Shown here: in pieces, positions 34,180-44,850 of the stretch
How positions within the stretch are numbered: the stretch's first letter is position 1
How the letters are laid out: each line of letters begins with the position of its first letter
Origin: a bacterium
GTDB lineage: Bacteria; Krumholzibacteriota; Krumholzibacteriia; LZORAL124-64-63
Length of the DNA: 64,000 nucleotides
Reading direction: 5' to 3'
NCBI GenBank assembly: GCA_016719645.1
Contig: JADJYS010000033.1
Span: forward strand, 1-64,000
Program-made: the position numbers and the translations under genes
The notes under the pieces: model-generated
Databases searched by the model: none
What the model was told of the DNA's origin: nothing
The model's input: only the letters and a program-made list of their open reading frames with translations

Positions 34180-35597
34180 ATGTTCGAGTTCAAGCTGCCC
34201 GACCTGGGCGAGGGCATCCACGAGGGCGAAGTGCTCAAGTGGCACGTCCAGCCCGGCGACATCGTCGTCGAGGACGCCCCGCTGGTCGAGGTCGAGACCG
34301 ACAAGGCGGCCGTGACCATCCCGTCGCCCCGCGGCGGCAAGGTGGTCTCGGTCACCGGCGAGATCGGCGACGTGGTGGCGACGGGCCAGATCATCGCGGT
34401 CATCGACGACGGGAAGGGCGCCGCCGCCGCGCCCGCCGCGCCGGCCGCTCCCGCTCCCGCCCGCAAGCCCGCCGGCAGCGGCCGCGCCGCGGAGGAGACG
34501 CCGGCCGGGCTGCCCGCCGAGGAGCCCGCCGCGCCCGCGCCCGTTCCGGCCCGCCGCGCAAGGCGCCGGCGCCCGCCCGCACCGTGACGCAGCCCAACAG
34601 CACGGTCTCCGGCCGGCCGGTGCCCGCGGCCCCGGCCACGCGCCGGCTGGCCCGCGAGCTGGGCGTGGACCTGACGCTGGTGCCCGGCACCGGCCCCGGC
34701 GGCCGCGTGACGCCCGCCGACGTGCAGGCGTTCCTGGCCGGCGGCGCCCTGAATGTCCAGAGCGTCCAGAGCGCGACGCCGGCTCCGATCGCCGCGGCCG
34801 GACTGGCCGTCGAAGGCACGACGCGCCTGGCCGCGGCCGCGAGCGCCATCCCGTTCCTGGACCTCGAGCCCCTGCCCGACTTCTCGCTGCAGGGCCCGGT
34901 GGAGGTCGAGCCGCTGCGCTCGATCCGCCGCAAGGTGGCGCGCAAGATGGTGACCTCGATGATCCTGGTGCCGCACGTCGCCCACATGGACGACGCCGAC
35001 GTCACGGAGCTCGAGGAGTTCCGCCTGAAGATGAAGGCGCGGCGCGACGGCGAGCCCGGCGGCAAGCTGACGCTGCTGTCGTTCGTGATCCGCGCGATCA
35101 CCGCGGGCCTGCGGGCGGCGCCGGCGTTCAACGCCAGCCTCGACCCGTTCCGCGAGGAGATCGTCTACAAGAAGTACTACAACATCGGCTTCGCGGCGGA
35201 CACGGGGAAGGGCCTCGTGGTGCCGGTGATCCGCGGCACCGACGTCAAGAGCATCCGCGAGATCTCGCGCGAGATCGAGGAGAAGGCCGCGCTGGCCCGC
35301 GAGGGCAAGCTGCCCCTGGAGGACATGCAGGGCGGCACCTTCACGATCACCAACGTCGGCCCGCTGGGCGGCACCGCCCTGATCCCCACGATCAACTACC
35401 CCGAGGTGGCGATCCTGGGCATGGGCCGCGTGCAGGAGAAGCCCGTGGTGCGCGACGGCCAGATCGTGATCCGCAAGATCCTGCCGCTGACGCTGGCCTT
35501 CGACCACCGCGTGGCCGACGGCGCCGACGCGGCGCGCTTCGTGGGCGAGCTGGTCCGCAACCTGAGCGATCCGAACCTGCTTTTATTGGATACCTAG
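34180..35597 (+). CDS. pdhC: Dihydrolipoamide acetyltransferase (E2), one apparent frameshift in the linker
   Basis: A ~472-residue E2. The N-terminal lipoyl domain (LPDLGEGIHEGEVLKWHV) carries the lipoylated Lys in VETDKAAVTIPSP, followed by an Ala/Pro hinge. After a frame change near 34550 comes the peripheral-subunit-binding domain (ATRRLARELGVDLTLVPGTG, GRVTPADVQAFL), another linker, and the catalytic domain with RKVARKMVTSMILVPHVAHM and the active-site His motif AFDHRVADGADAARFV. It transfers acetyl groups to CoA and forms the complex core. The indel lies in a GC-rich Ala/Pro stretch and leaves all domains intact. Confidence 0.9.
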
Positions 35598-35616
35598 AAC
35601 CGAGGAGAGGCCGCTC

Positions 35617-37023
<1,407 letters not shown>

Positions 37024-37057
37024 ACGAGCGGCAGAACGACTCGACACCCGGGACGCC

Positions 37058-37699
37058 ATGCCTCACCGCCCCGACATCGACACCCTGCCCGGATGGGATC
37101 TCGACGCGGACCTGGTCGCGGCGGTCGCCGCGGGCGCGCCCGCGCGCGTGCGCGTGCTGCGCTGCGCCTCGCCGCAGGTCGTGGTCGGCCGCGGCGGGCG
37201 GGCCGGCGTCGAGGTGGACCTCGTGGCCGCGCGCGCGGCCGGCGTGCCGGTGCTGCGGCGGCCGGGCGGCGGCTGCGCGGTGCTGCTGGACCGCGGCAAC
37301 CTCGTGGTCTCGCTGGTCGCGCCGATGGCCGGCATCGGCGGCGTGACCTCGGCCTTCCGCGCCGCCACCGCCTGGGTGGTCGACGGCCTGGCCGGCTGCG
37401 GCGTCGCGGGCGTCGCGGGGGACGGGGTCAGCGACCTGGTGCTGGACGACCGCAAGGTCGGCGGCTCCTGCATCCAGCGCACGCGGGGGCTGGTCTACTA
37501 CAGCACCACGCTGCTGTTCGACCCCGACCTCGACCTCATGGAGCGCCTGCTGCCACACCCGCCGCGCGAGCCCGGCTACCGCCGGGGCCGCCCCCACCGC
37601 GCCTTCCTGGGCCGGATCGGCCTGCCGCCGGGCGGCGACCCCGCGGCGTTCGCCGAGCGGCTGGAAGGGCGGCTGGCGGCGACCCTGCCTCGGCTGTGA
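37058..37699 (+). CDS. lplA: Lipoate-protein ligase A-like protein
   Basis: A 213-residue protein of the biotin/lipoate transferase fold. RRPGGGCAVLLDRGNLVVSL corresponds to the lipoyl-AMP binding block, and RKVGGSCIQRTRGLVYYSTT contains the catalytic Lys region (the K of RKVGG). It lacks the accessory C-terminal domain of E. coli LplA, as do LipM- and LplA1-type proteins, so it may use lipoyl or octanoyl donors. Location directly after lpd, 34 bases downstream, implies it lipoylates the E2 of the same operon. It is the last operon gene; AT-rich DNA follows. Confidence 0.85.
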   Translation: MPHRPDIDTLPGWDLDADLVAAVAAGAPARVRVLRCASPQVVVGRGGRAGVEVDLVAARAAGVPVLRRPGGGCAVLLDRGNLVVSLVAPMAGIGGVTSAFRAATAWVVDGLAGCGVAGVAGDGVSDLVLDDRKVGGSCIQRTRGLVYYSTTLLFDPDLDLMERLLPHPPREPGYRRGRPHRAFLGRIGLPPGGDPAAFAERLEGRLAATLPRL

Positions 37700-37999
37700 A
37701 TCGACCCGCCTGACGGCACGAAACATCAAGCCACCCCAAGTATCACGGGCATCTATGACAATAAAATAACATTAAATACACAATTTATATTTGCATTAAT
37801 TTAAGCAGATTACGCCGTGAAACCATGCACATCTATGTCATAATGAAATCGAAAGTCATGATCTAACGCCAAGGTCGACGCCGTTGGCCCGCCTCCGCTT
37901 CCATTTGATTATCGTGAACGAACGCAACGTTATACCCGATCACCGTGAAAATATCTCAATCTCGCCTTGACGGAGCCGATTCCGTTGATGAGCTTGCTG
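37700..37999. other. AT-rich intergenic region before rex
   Basis: A ~300-base AT-rich gap in ~70% GC surroundings. It contains two CATCTATG direct repeats 80 bases apart (37750 and 37830), each followed by CA.AAT.AAAT-like sequence, and AT tracts such as ACAATTTATATTTGCATTAA. No gene is seen, and there is no clear hairpin for the pdh operon. It probably holds the hydrogenase operon promoter region and possibly a regulator site pair. Confidence 0.5.
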
Positions 38000-38017
38000 T
38001 CGTTAACGAATAAACAA
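38000..38017 (+). promoter_or_regulatory. Rex operator candidate
   Basis: TCGTTAACGAATAAACAA matches 12 of the 14 fixed positions of the Rex-type palindrome TTGTTAA-N4-TTAACAA. It lies 20 bases upstream of the rex ATG at 38038 and overlaps a possible -10 region (GAATAA, with TTGATG 17 bases upstream). This position predicts NADH/NAD+-dependent autoregulation and control of the hydrogenase genes. Confidence 0.7.
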
Positions 38018-38037
38018 TTCGTGGACGGGAGACGGAC

Positions 38038-38664
38038 ATGAAGCGCGCGAAGCCGGAGATCCCCCTGAAGACCATGGAGCGCCTGGTGACGTACCGGCGC
38101 CTGCTGCAGTACCTCGCGACCGAGGGGCGCGCGTTCGTCTTCTCCCACGAGCTGGCCAAGCTGGCCAACAACACCGCGGCGCAGGTCCGCCGCGACCTGA
38201 TGATCATCGGCCACCACGGCAGCCCCATCCGCGGCTACAGCGTGCGCCTGCTCACGGCGCACGTGGACCGGCTGCTGGCCGACCACGTGCCCAGCCGCGT
38301 CGCCCTGGTGGGCGCCGGCAACCTCGGGCGGGCCATCCTCGCGCACGTCGGCTTCCAGCTGCCGGGCGTCTCGATCCTCGCCGCCTTCGACAGCGACGAG
38401 GACCGCACCGGCCGGGTCATCGCCGGGGTGCGCTGCTACCCGGTGCGGGAGCTGGAGAGCCGCGTCGTCGAGCTGGGCATCAACCTCGGGATCCTGGCGG
38501 TGCCGGCGACCGAGGCCCAGGAGATCGCCGAGCGCCTCGCGGCCGTCGGCGTGGTCGGCATCCTGAACTTCGCCCCGGTGCCGCTGCGCCTGCCCAACGG
38601 CGTGGTGGTGGACGAGATCGACATCGGCATGAAGCTGGAGCGCATCGCCCTTTGCTGCCAGTGA
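38038..38664 (+). CDS. rex: Redox-sensing transcriptional repressor Rex
   Basis: A 208-residue protein with an N-terminal winged helix (ELAKLANNTAAQVRRDLMII), a Rossmann NAD(H)-binding domain (VALVGAGNLGRAILAH, then FDSDEDRTG) and the C-terminal domain-swap helix (IDIGMKLERIALCCQ). In place of the usual phenylalanine-glycine turn (SxxYFGxxG) it reads IGHHGSPIRGYSV, a modest variant. Rex releases DNA when NADH accumulates. It starts an unbroken run of overlapping genes for an NADH-linked [FeFe] hydrogenase, the classic kind of Rex target, and has a matching operator 20 bases upstream. Confidence 0.92.
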   Translation: MKRAKPEIPLKTMERLVTYRRLLQYLATEGRAFVFSHELAKLANNTAAQVRRDLMIIGHHGSPIRGYSVRLLTAHVDRLLADHVPSRVALVGAGNLGRAILAHVGFQLPGVSILAAFDSDEDRTGRVIAGVRCYPVRELESRVVELGINLGILAVPATEAQEIAERLAAVGVVGILNFAPVPLRLPNGVVVDEIDIGMKLERIALCCQ

Positions 38665-38678
38665 GGAGGAGCCCGCCC

Positions 38679-39164
38679 ATGAGCCCGCGCGTCGTCGACA
38701 TCCTGGAGCGCTTCCCCGGCGCCCACCGCGACAGCCTGATCCCCATCCTGCAGGCCGTGCAGGAGCAGGAGGGCTTCCTGTCGCAGGACTCCGTCCTGGC
38801 GATCGGGCGCCACCTGGACCTGCCCGCCAGCAAGGTCTACGGGGTGGCCACCTTCTACAACCAGTTCCGCTTCACGCCCGTCGGCCGCTTCCACGTGCAG
38901 GTCTGCCGCGGCACGGCCTGCCACGTGAAGGGCTCGGCCAACGTGCTCGACGCGATCGAGCGCGAGCTGGGCGTCAAGGCGGGCGGCACCACGCGCGACG
39001 GGCTGTTCAGCCTGGAGGTCGTGGCCTGCATCGGGGCCTGCGGCCTGGCGCCGGTCATCGCCGTCGGCGGCGACTTCCACGCCGGCGTCGCCCCGCGCGA
39101 CGTGCCCGGCATCTTCGCGGCCTACCGCGAGCGCGCGAAGGAGGGCGGCAGCGATGCAGCCTGA
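38679..39164 (+). CDS. hydC: Hydrogenase subunit HydC (NuoE-like [2Fe-2S] protein)
   Basis: A 161-residue thioredoxin-fold ferredoxin. PILQAVQEQEGFLSQDSVL, GVATFYNQFRFTPVGRFHVQ and the four cluster Cys in VCRGTACHVKG and VVACIGACGLAPV follow the NuoE/HydC pattern. It passes electrons between the flavin subunit and the rest of the complex. ATG 38679 was chosen because GAGGAGGA lies just upstream and rex stops 14 bases earlier; a longer frame overlaps rex. The gene overlaps hydB by 11 bases. Confidence 0.92.
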   Translation: MSPRVVDILERFPGAHRDSLIPILQAVQEQEGFLSQDSVLAIGRHLDLPASKVYGVATFYNQFRFTPVGRFHVQVCRGTACHVKGSANVLDAIERELGVKAGGTTRDGLFSLEVVACIGACGLAPVIAVGGDFHAGVAPRDVPGIFAAYRERAKEGGSDAA

Positions 39165-41106
39165 CACGACGAACACGGCCGCCTGGAGCGGCGAGCGCCT
39201 GCGCGGCCTGCTGCGCGGCGGCGAGGTCCGCGACGCGCAGCTGGCCGACGAGCTGAGCCGCCTGCGGCGCGAGCGGACCGACCGGCCCGTCGTCTACGTG
39301 GGCGCCGGGACCTGCGGGCTCGGCGCGGGCGCGGGCAAGGTGCTGGCCGCCGTGCGCGCGCACCTCGCGGCCGCGGGGTGCGACGCCGAGGTGGTCGAGA
39401 CCGGCTGCATCGGGCTCTGCTCGGAGGAGCCCCTGCTGGAGGTCCAGCTGCCGGGGCGGTCGCGCGCGGTCTTCGGCCGCGTGAAGCCGCAGGACGTGCC
39501 GGGCATCCTGGACGCCATGCTGGCCGGCACGGTGCCGACGGCCCACTACCTGGGCCAGCACGGGCCGCAGGGCCTGCGGCGCTGGGAGGGCCTGGCCGCC
39601 CTCGCCGACCACCCCTTCTTCGCCCGGCAGACCCGCTGGGTGCTGCGCAACTGCGGCCTGATCGACCCGGGCCGCATCGACGAGGCCCTGGCCTGCGGCG
39701 GCTACCGCGGCCTGGCCAAGGCCCTGCGCACGCTGACCCCGGCCGAGGTCTGCGCCGAGGTCGAGCGCAGCGGGCTGCGCGGGCGCGGCGGCGGCGGCTT
39801 CCCCACGGGGCGCAAGTGGACCTTCGCCCTGAACACGCCCGCCGACCAGCGCTACATGATCTGCAACGCCGACGAGGGCGACCCCGGCGCCTTCATGGAC
39901 CGCGCCGTCATCGAGGGCGACCCGCACCGCGTGCTCGAGGGCCTGGCCCTGGCCGCCTACGCCATCGGGGCCAGCAAGGCCTACGTCTACATCCGGGCCG
40001 AGTACCCGCTGGCCATCCGGCGCCTGCGCGAGGCCATCGCCCAGGCCGAGGCCTGCGGGCTGCTGGGCGACGACATCCTGGAGAGCGGCTTCGACCTCAA
40101 GGTGAACATCAAGATGGGGGCCGGCGCCTTCGTCTGCGGCGAGGAGACCGCGCTGATCCACAGCATCGAGGGGCGCCGCGGCATGCCGCGGCCCCGGCCG
40201 CCGTTCCCGGCCGTCTCGGGCCTGTTCGGCAAGCCGTCGGTCATCAACAACGTCGAGACCCTGGCCAACGTGCCGGGGATCCTCGTCGACGGCGCCGACC
40301 ACTTCGCCTCCCTGGGCACCGAGGGCAGCAAGGGCACCAAGGTGTTCGCGCTGTCGGGCAAGGTCGCGCGCACGGGGCTGGTCGAGGTGGCGATGGGCAC
40401 GTCGGTCCGCGAGATCGTGTTCGGGGCGGGCGGCGGCATCCCCGGCGGCAAGGCCTACAAGGCCGTGCAGATCGGCGGGCCGAGCGGCGGCTGCATCCCC
40501 GAGCAGCACCTCGACATCCTGGTCGACTACGAGTCGCTCAAGACGGTGGGGGCCATGATGGGCTCCGGCGGCCTGGTCGTCATGGACGAGGACACCTGCA
40601 TGGTGGACGTGGCGCGCTTCTTCATGGACTTCATCCAGCGCGAGAGCTGCGGCAAGTGCATCCCCTGCCGCGAGGGCACCAAGCACCTGCGCGACATCCT
40701 CGACGCCATCGTGCGCGGCCGCCGCCACGAGACGGGCGCCGACGCCCTGGCCCGCTTCAAGGGCGTGACCTACCTGCCGCGCCTGGCGGAGGTCATCCGC
40801 GAGACCAGCCTCTGCGGGCTGGGCATGACCGCCCCCAACCCCGTGCTCAGCACGATGCGCTGGTTCCCCGAGGAGTACGAGGCGCACATCTACGAGCGCC
40901 GCTGCCCCGCCAAGGTCTGCCGCGACCTGCTGACCTTCGACATCGACACCGAGCTGTGCAAGGGCTGCACGCTGTGCGCCCGGGCCTGCCCGGCCGGCGC
41001 CATCGTCGGCGGCAAGAAGCAGCCGCACCTGATCGTCCACGACAAGTGCATCGCCTGCGGCGCCTGCCTCGAGGCCTGCAAGTTCGACGCGGTGGAGGTT
41101 TCCTGA
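39154..41106 (+). CDS. hydB: Hydrogenase subunit HydB (NuoF-like flavin/NADH subunit)
   Basis: A 650-residue protein with four parts. First is an N-terminal thioredoxin-like [2Fe-2S] domain (VGAGTCGLGAGAG, ETGCIGLCSEEPLLEV). Second is the FMN/NADH domain (GLRGRGGGGFPTGRKW, YMICNADEGDPGAF, GAGAFVCGEETALI). Third is the N3-type cluster SCGKCIPCREGTK. Last is a C-terminal pair of [4Fe-4S] motifs (CKGCTLCARACPAGAI, CIACGACLEACKFDAV). This domain order is that of HydB of NAD- and ferredoxin-dependent electron-bifurcating hydrogenases. It oxidises or reduces NADH. AAGGAGG precedes ATG 39154, and the TGA overlaps the hydA ATG (TGATG). Confidence 0.93.
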   Translation: MQPDTTNTAAWSGERLRGLLRGGEVRDAQLADELSRLRRERTDRPVVYVGAGTCGLGAGAGKVLAAVRAHLAAAGCDAEVVETGCIGLCSEEPLLEVQLPGRSRAVFGRVKPQDVPGILDAMLAGTVPTAHYLGQHGPQGLRRWEGLAALADHPFFARQTRWVLRNCGLIDPGRIDEALACGGYRGLAKALRTLTPAEVCAEVERSGLRGRGGGGFPTGRKWTFALNTPADQRYMICNADEGDPGAFMDRAVIEGDPHRVLEGLALAAYAIGASKAYVYIRAEYPLAIRRLREAIAQAEACGLLGDDILESGFDLKVNIKMGAGAFVCGEETALIHSIEGRRGMPRPRPPFPAVSGLFGKPSVINNVETLANVPGILVDGADHFASLGTEGSKGTKVFALSGKVARTGLVEVAMGTSVREIVFGAGGGIPGGKAYKAVQIGGPSGGCIPEQHLDILVDYESLKTVGAMMGSGGLVVMDEDTCMVDVARFFMDFIQRESCGKCIPCREGTKHLRDILDAIVRGRRHETGADALARFKGVTYLPRLAEVIRETSLCGLGMTAPNPVLSTMRWFPEEYEAHIYERRCPAKVCRDLLTFDIDTELCKGCTLCARACPAGAIVGGKKQPHLIVHDKCIACGACLEACKFDAVEVS

Positions 41107-42842
41107 TGAGCGCGACCGAGACGTTCCGCATCGAGGTGAACGGCCGGCCCGCCGAGGCCCGGCGCGGCGAGACCCTGCTCGACGTCTGCCGGCACGCCGG
41201 CGTGGACGTGCCGACGCTGTGCCACCTGCCCGACCTCGCCCCGTCGGGGGCCTGCCGGATCTGCGTGGTGGACGTGCGCGGGCGCGGGCTGGTGCCCAGC
41301 TGCTCGTGCCCGGTCGAGCCCGGCATGAGCGTGGAGACGAACTCGCAGTCGGCCACGCGGGCCCGCAAGACGATCGTCGAGCTGCTGCTGGCCAACCACC
41401 CCGACGACTGCCTGTACTGCGTGCGGCACGGGGAGTGCGAGCTGCAGGACCTGGCGCAGCGCTACGGCGTGCGCGAGCGGCGGTACGTGACGGCCAAGAA
41501 CGACCACCACGTGGACATCTCCAGCCCCTCGCTGGTGCGCGACCCGGCCAAGTGCATCCTCTGCGGCAAGTGCGTGCGCGTCTGCGAGGAGGTCATGGGG
41601 GTCGCCGCCATCGACTTCATCCGCCGCGGCAGCCGCACCCTGGTGGCGCCGGCCTTCAACCGCGGCCTGAACGTCTCGACCTGCATCAACTGCGGCCAGT
41701 GCGTGATGGTCTGCCCGACCGGCGCCCTGCACGAGAAGAGCCACCTCAAGGAGGTCCAGGACGCGCTCGACGACCCGGCCGTCACGGTCGTCGTGCAGCA
41801 CGCGCCGGCGGTCTCGGTGAGCCTGGCCGAGGAGTTCGGCCTCGAGCCGGGCGCCGACGTCGAGGCCCTGATGGTCACGGCCCTGCGCCGGCTCGGCTTC
41901 GCCCGCGTCTTCGACACCTCCTTCGCCGCCGACCTGACGATCATGGAGGAGGCCTCGGAGCTGGTGAGCCGCCTGAAGGGCGGCGGCCGGCTGCCCATGT
42001 TCACCAGCTGCTCGCCCGGCTGGGTCAAGTTCGTGGAGCAGTTCTACCCCGACCTGATGCCCAACCTGTCCACCTGCAAGAGCCCCCAGCAGATGATGGG
42101 CGCCGTGGTCAAGCGCGTCTGGGCCGGGCGCGAGGGACTCGACCCGCGGCGGGTCTTCAGCGTCGCGATCATGCCCTGCATCGCCAAGAAGTTCGAGGCC
42201 CAGCGGCCCGGGATGGGCGACGCCGAGGACGTGCCCGACGTCGACGCCGTCCTGACCACGCGCGAGCTGGCCCGGCTGATCCGCCTGCACGGCCTGGACC
42301 TGGCGCGGATGACCCCGGGCGCCCCCGACCTGCCCCTGGGCGAGCGCAGCACGGCCGGCAAGCTGTTCGGCGGCACCGGCGGCGTCATGGAGGCCGCCCT
42401 GCGCACGGCGCACTGGCTGGTGACCGGGCGCGAGATGTACCACCTCACCATCGGGGCGGTGCGCGGCCTGGAGGGCGTCAAGGAGGCCCGCGTCAAGCTG
42501 GACGACGTCGAGCTGGGCGTCGCCGTGGTCAGCGGCCTGGGCCGCGCCCGGCGCCTGCTCGAGGAGGTCCGCGCCGGACGCGACGACCTGCACTTCATCG
42601 AGGTCATGACCTGCCCGGGCGGCTGCGTCGGCGGCGGCGGCCAGCCGCTGCGGGCCGACACCGGCGCGGTGCTGAGCCGCCTGGAGGGCCTCTACCGCAT
42701 CGACCGCAGCGAGCCGGTGCGCCTGTCGCACCGCAACCGCCACGTGCAGGAGCTGTACGACGAGGTGCTGGGCGAGCCGCTGGGCGCGCGCAGCCACGAG
42801 CTCCTGCACACGCACTACCACGCCCGGGACGGGGCGGTCTGA
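41106..42842 (+). CDS. hydA: [FeFe] hydrogenase catalytic subunit HydA
   Basis: A 578-residue catalytic subunit. A [2Fe-2S] domain (residues 1-80) comes first, then a His-ligated cluster (HPDDCLYCVRHGEC, 98-111), two [4Fe-4S] motifs (CILCGKCVRVC at 150-160, CINCGQCVMVC at 193-203) and the H-cluster domain. H-cluster motifs are FTSCSPGWVKF (L1, 299-309), MPCIAKKFE (L2, Cys358) and IEVMTCPGGCVGGGGQP (L3, Cys503 and Cys507). L1 is unusual: it has Ser303 where the common TSCCPxW motif has its second Cys. Ferredoxin-type H2 formation or uptake coupled to NADH through HydBC is likely (group A, bifurcating-type). The C-terminus reads HTHYHARDGAV. Confidence 0.94.
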   Translation: MSATETFRIEVNGRPAEARRGETLLDVCRHAGVDVPTLCHLPDLAPSGACRICVVDVRGRGLVPSCSCPVEPGMSVETNSQSATRARKTIVELLLANHPDDCLYCVRHGECELQDLAQRYGVRERRYVTAKNDHHVDISSPSLVRDPAKCILCGKCVRVCEEVMGVAAIDFIRRGSRTLVAPAFNRGLNVSTCINCGQCVMVCPTGALHEKSHLKEVQDALDDPAVTVVVQHAPAVSVSLAEEFGLEPGADVEALMVTALRRLGFARVFDTSFAADLTIMEEASELVSRLKGGGRLPMFTSCSPGWVKFVEQFYPDLMPNLSTCKSPQQMMGAVVKRVWAGREGLDPRRVFSVAIMPCIAKKFEAQRPGMGDAEDVPDVDAVLTTRELARLIRLHGLDLARMTPGAPDLPLGERSTAGKLFGGTGGVMEAALRTAHWLVTGREMYHLTIGAVRGLEGVKEARVKLDDVELGVAVVSGLGRARRLLEEVRAGRDDLHFIEVMTCPGGCVGGGGQPLRADTGAVLSRLEGLYRIDRSEPVRLSHRNRHVQELYDEVLGEPLGARSHELLHTHYHARDGAV

Positions 42843-42843
42843 C

Positions 42844-44850
42844 ATGGACATCGGACAGCAGCTGGTCGCCACGATCCCGGAGCGGTGCCGCCTCTGCTAC
42901 ACCTGCGTGCGCGACTGCCCGGCCAAGGCCATCCGCATCACCGGCGGCCAGGCCGAGGTGGTCGCCGAGCGCTGCATCGGCTGCGGCAACTGCGTCAAGG
43001 TGTGCCGCCGCAACGCCAAGCAGGTGGCCGGCTCGATCGACGACGTGCGCCGCCTGCTGGCCGGGCCGCGCCCCGTGGCGGCGGCCGTCGCGCCGAGCTT
43101 CCCGGCCGAGTTCCTCGAACTGACGCACGGGCGGGTCGTCGGCGCGCTGCGCGCGCTGGGCTTCGACCTGGTCTGCGAGGTCGCCTTCGGCGCCGACCTG
43201 GTCGCCCGCCGCTACGCCGAGCTGATCAGCCGCCACCCCGGCCGCCGCTACATCGCGACGACCTGCCCGGCCATCGTCTCCTACGTGGAGAAGTTCGAGC
43301 CCGAACTGGTGCCCAACCTGGCGCCGGTGGTCTCGCCGATGGTCGCCACCGCCCGCGCCCTGCGCCAGCGCCACGGCGACGACCTGGCCGTGGTCTTCAT
43401 CGGCCCCTGCATCGCCAAGAAGGTGGAGGCGGTGCGCGAGGGGATCGCCGGCGACGTCGAGGCGGCGCTGACCTTCACCGAGCTGCACCGCTTCCTGGCC
43501 GAGGCCGGGATCGAGCCCTCGCAGTGCGAGCCCTCGGACTTCGACGGCCCCTCGCCGGGCCTCGGCGCGCTGTTCCCGATCAGCCGCGGGCTGCTGCAGG
43601 CGGCCGGCCTGACCGAGGACCTGCTCAGCAACGAGGTCGTGGCCGGGACCGGCCCCGACACCTTCATGGAGGCGATCGACGAGTTCCGCGACGGCGTGCT
43701 CGACGTGCAGCTGCTCGAGCTGCTGTCGTGCAAGGGCTGCATCATGGGCGCGGGCATGACCACCAAGGCGCCGCTGTTCCGCCGGCGCACCGCGGTCAGC
43801 AGCTACGTGCGCGAGCGGCTCTGGGTGCCGAGCGGCGAGCGGCGCCGCGCCGAGCTGGAGGAGTTCGCCCACCTCGACCTGATGGCGGTCTACGCCCCCC
43901 ACGACACGCGCATGTCGCAGCCGTCGCCGCGCGAGCTGACCGCGATCATGGAGCGCCTGGGCAAGCTCGCGCCCGAGGACGAGCTGGACTGCGGCGCCTG
44001 CGGCTACCGCACCTGCCGCGAGCACGCCGTGGCCATCCACACGGGCATGGCCGAGAACGAGATGTGCCTGCCGCACACCATCGAGCGCCTCAAGGATTCG
44101 CTCGACGAGATCAACGTGTCCCACCGCGAGCTGGCCAGCACGCAGCAGGCGCTGATCAACGCCGAGAAGCTGGCGAGCATGGGCCAGCTCTCGGCCGGCA
44201 TCGCGCACGAGGTGAACAACCCGCTGGGCGTGGTCCTGCTCTACGCCAACATGCTGCTGGACGAGGCGCCGCCCGACTCGCCCCTGCGCGAGGACCTGCT
44301 GATGATCGTGGAGCAGGCCGACCGCTGCAAGAAGGTGGTCGGGGGCCTGCTCAACTTCGCCCGCAAGTCCAAGGTCGTCCGCCGCCGCATCCACGTCCCG
44401 GAGCTGGTCGACCGCGCGCTCAAGGCGGTCATCGCGCCCCCGGGCGTGGAGCTGTCCGTCGAGCACCGCCTCGACGACCCCTACGCCGAGCTCGACGGCG
44501 ACCAGATCGTCCAGGTGCTCACCAACCTGGCCGTCAACGCGGTCGAGGCCATGCCGTCCGGCGGCCGCCTGCGGGTCGTCACCGAGGGCGATCCGGAGCG
44601 CGTGACGCTGCGGGTCGTCGACACCGGGACCGGCATCCCGCGCGAGATCATCAAGAAGATCTTCGAACCCCTCTTCACCACCAAGCAGATCGGCAAGGGC
44701 ACGGGCCTGGGCCTGGCCGTCTCCTACGGCATCGTCAAGATGCACCAGGGGCAGGTCCAGGTCTTCTCGAACGCGGACCCCCGCGAGGGGCCCACCGGCA
44801 CGACCTTCGTCGTGACCCTGCCGCGCGCCGCCAAGGGAGAACCGGCATGA
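42844..44850 (+). CDS. Sensory [FeFe]-hydrogenase-like protein fused to a histidine kinase
   Basis: A 668-residue soluble fusion. Residues 15-54 hold two [4Fe-4S] motifs (CRLCYTCVRDC, CIGCGNCVKVC). Residues ~75-320 are a hydrogenase large-subunit-like domain keeping four putative H-cluster Cys: L1 ATTCPAIVSYVEKF (Cys141), L2 IGPCIAKK (Cys189) and L3 LLSCKGCIMGAG (Cys296, Cys299). Residues ~380-412 are an iron-sulphur domain (DCGACGYRTC, NEMCLP). A short linker leads to HisKA with SAGIAHEVNNPLG (His455) and a HATPase with VNAVEAM, DTGTGIP and GTGLGLAVSYGIV. This fits a sensory (HydS-like) hydrogenase that signals H2 or redox state to the response regulators encoded next. It starts two bases after the hydA stop and overlaps the next gene. 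Confidence 0.9.
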   Translation: MDIGQQLVATIPERCRLCYTCVRDCPAKAIRITGGQAEVVAERCIGCGNCVKVCRRNAKQVAGSIDDVRRLLAGPRPVAAAVAPSFPAEFLELTHGRVVGALRALGFDLVCEVAFGADLVARRYAELISRHPGRRYIATTCPAIVSYVEKFEPELVPNLAPVVSPMVATARALRQRHGDDLAVVFIGPCIAKKVEAVREGIAGDVEAALTFTELHRFLAEAGIEPSQCEPSDFDGPSPGLGALFPISRGLLQAAGLTEDLLSNEVVAGTGPDTFMEAIDEFRDGVLDVQLLELLSCKGCIMGAGMTTKAPLFRRRTAVSSYVRERLWVPSGERRRAELEEFAHLDLMAVYAPHDTRMSQPSPRELTAIMERLGKLAPEDELDCGACGYRTCREHAVAIHTGMAENEMCLPHTIERLKDSLDEINVSHRELASTQQALINAEKLASMGQLSAGIAHEVNNPLGVVLLYANMLLDEAPPDSPLREDLLMIVEQADRCKKVVGGLLNFARKSKVVRRRIHVPELVDRALKAVIAPPGVELSVEHRLDDPYAELDGDQIVQVLTNLAVNAVEAMPSGGRLRVVTEGDPERVTLRVVDTGTGIPREIIKKIFEPLFTTKQIGKGTGLGLAVSYGIVKMHQGQVQVFSNADPREGPTGTTFVVTLPRAAKGEPA

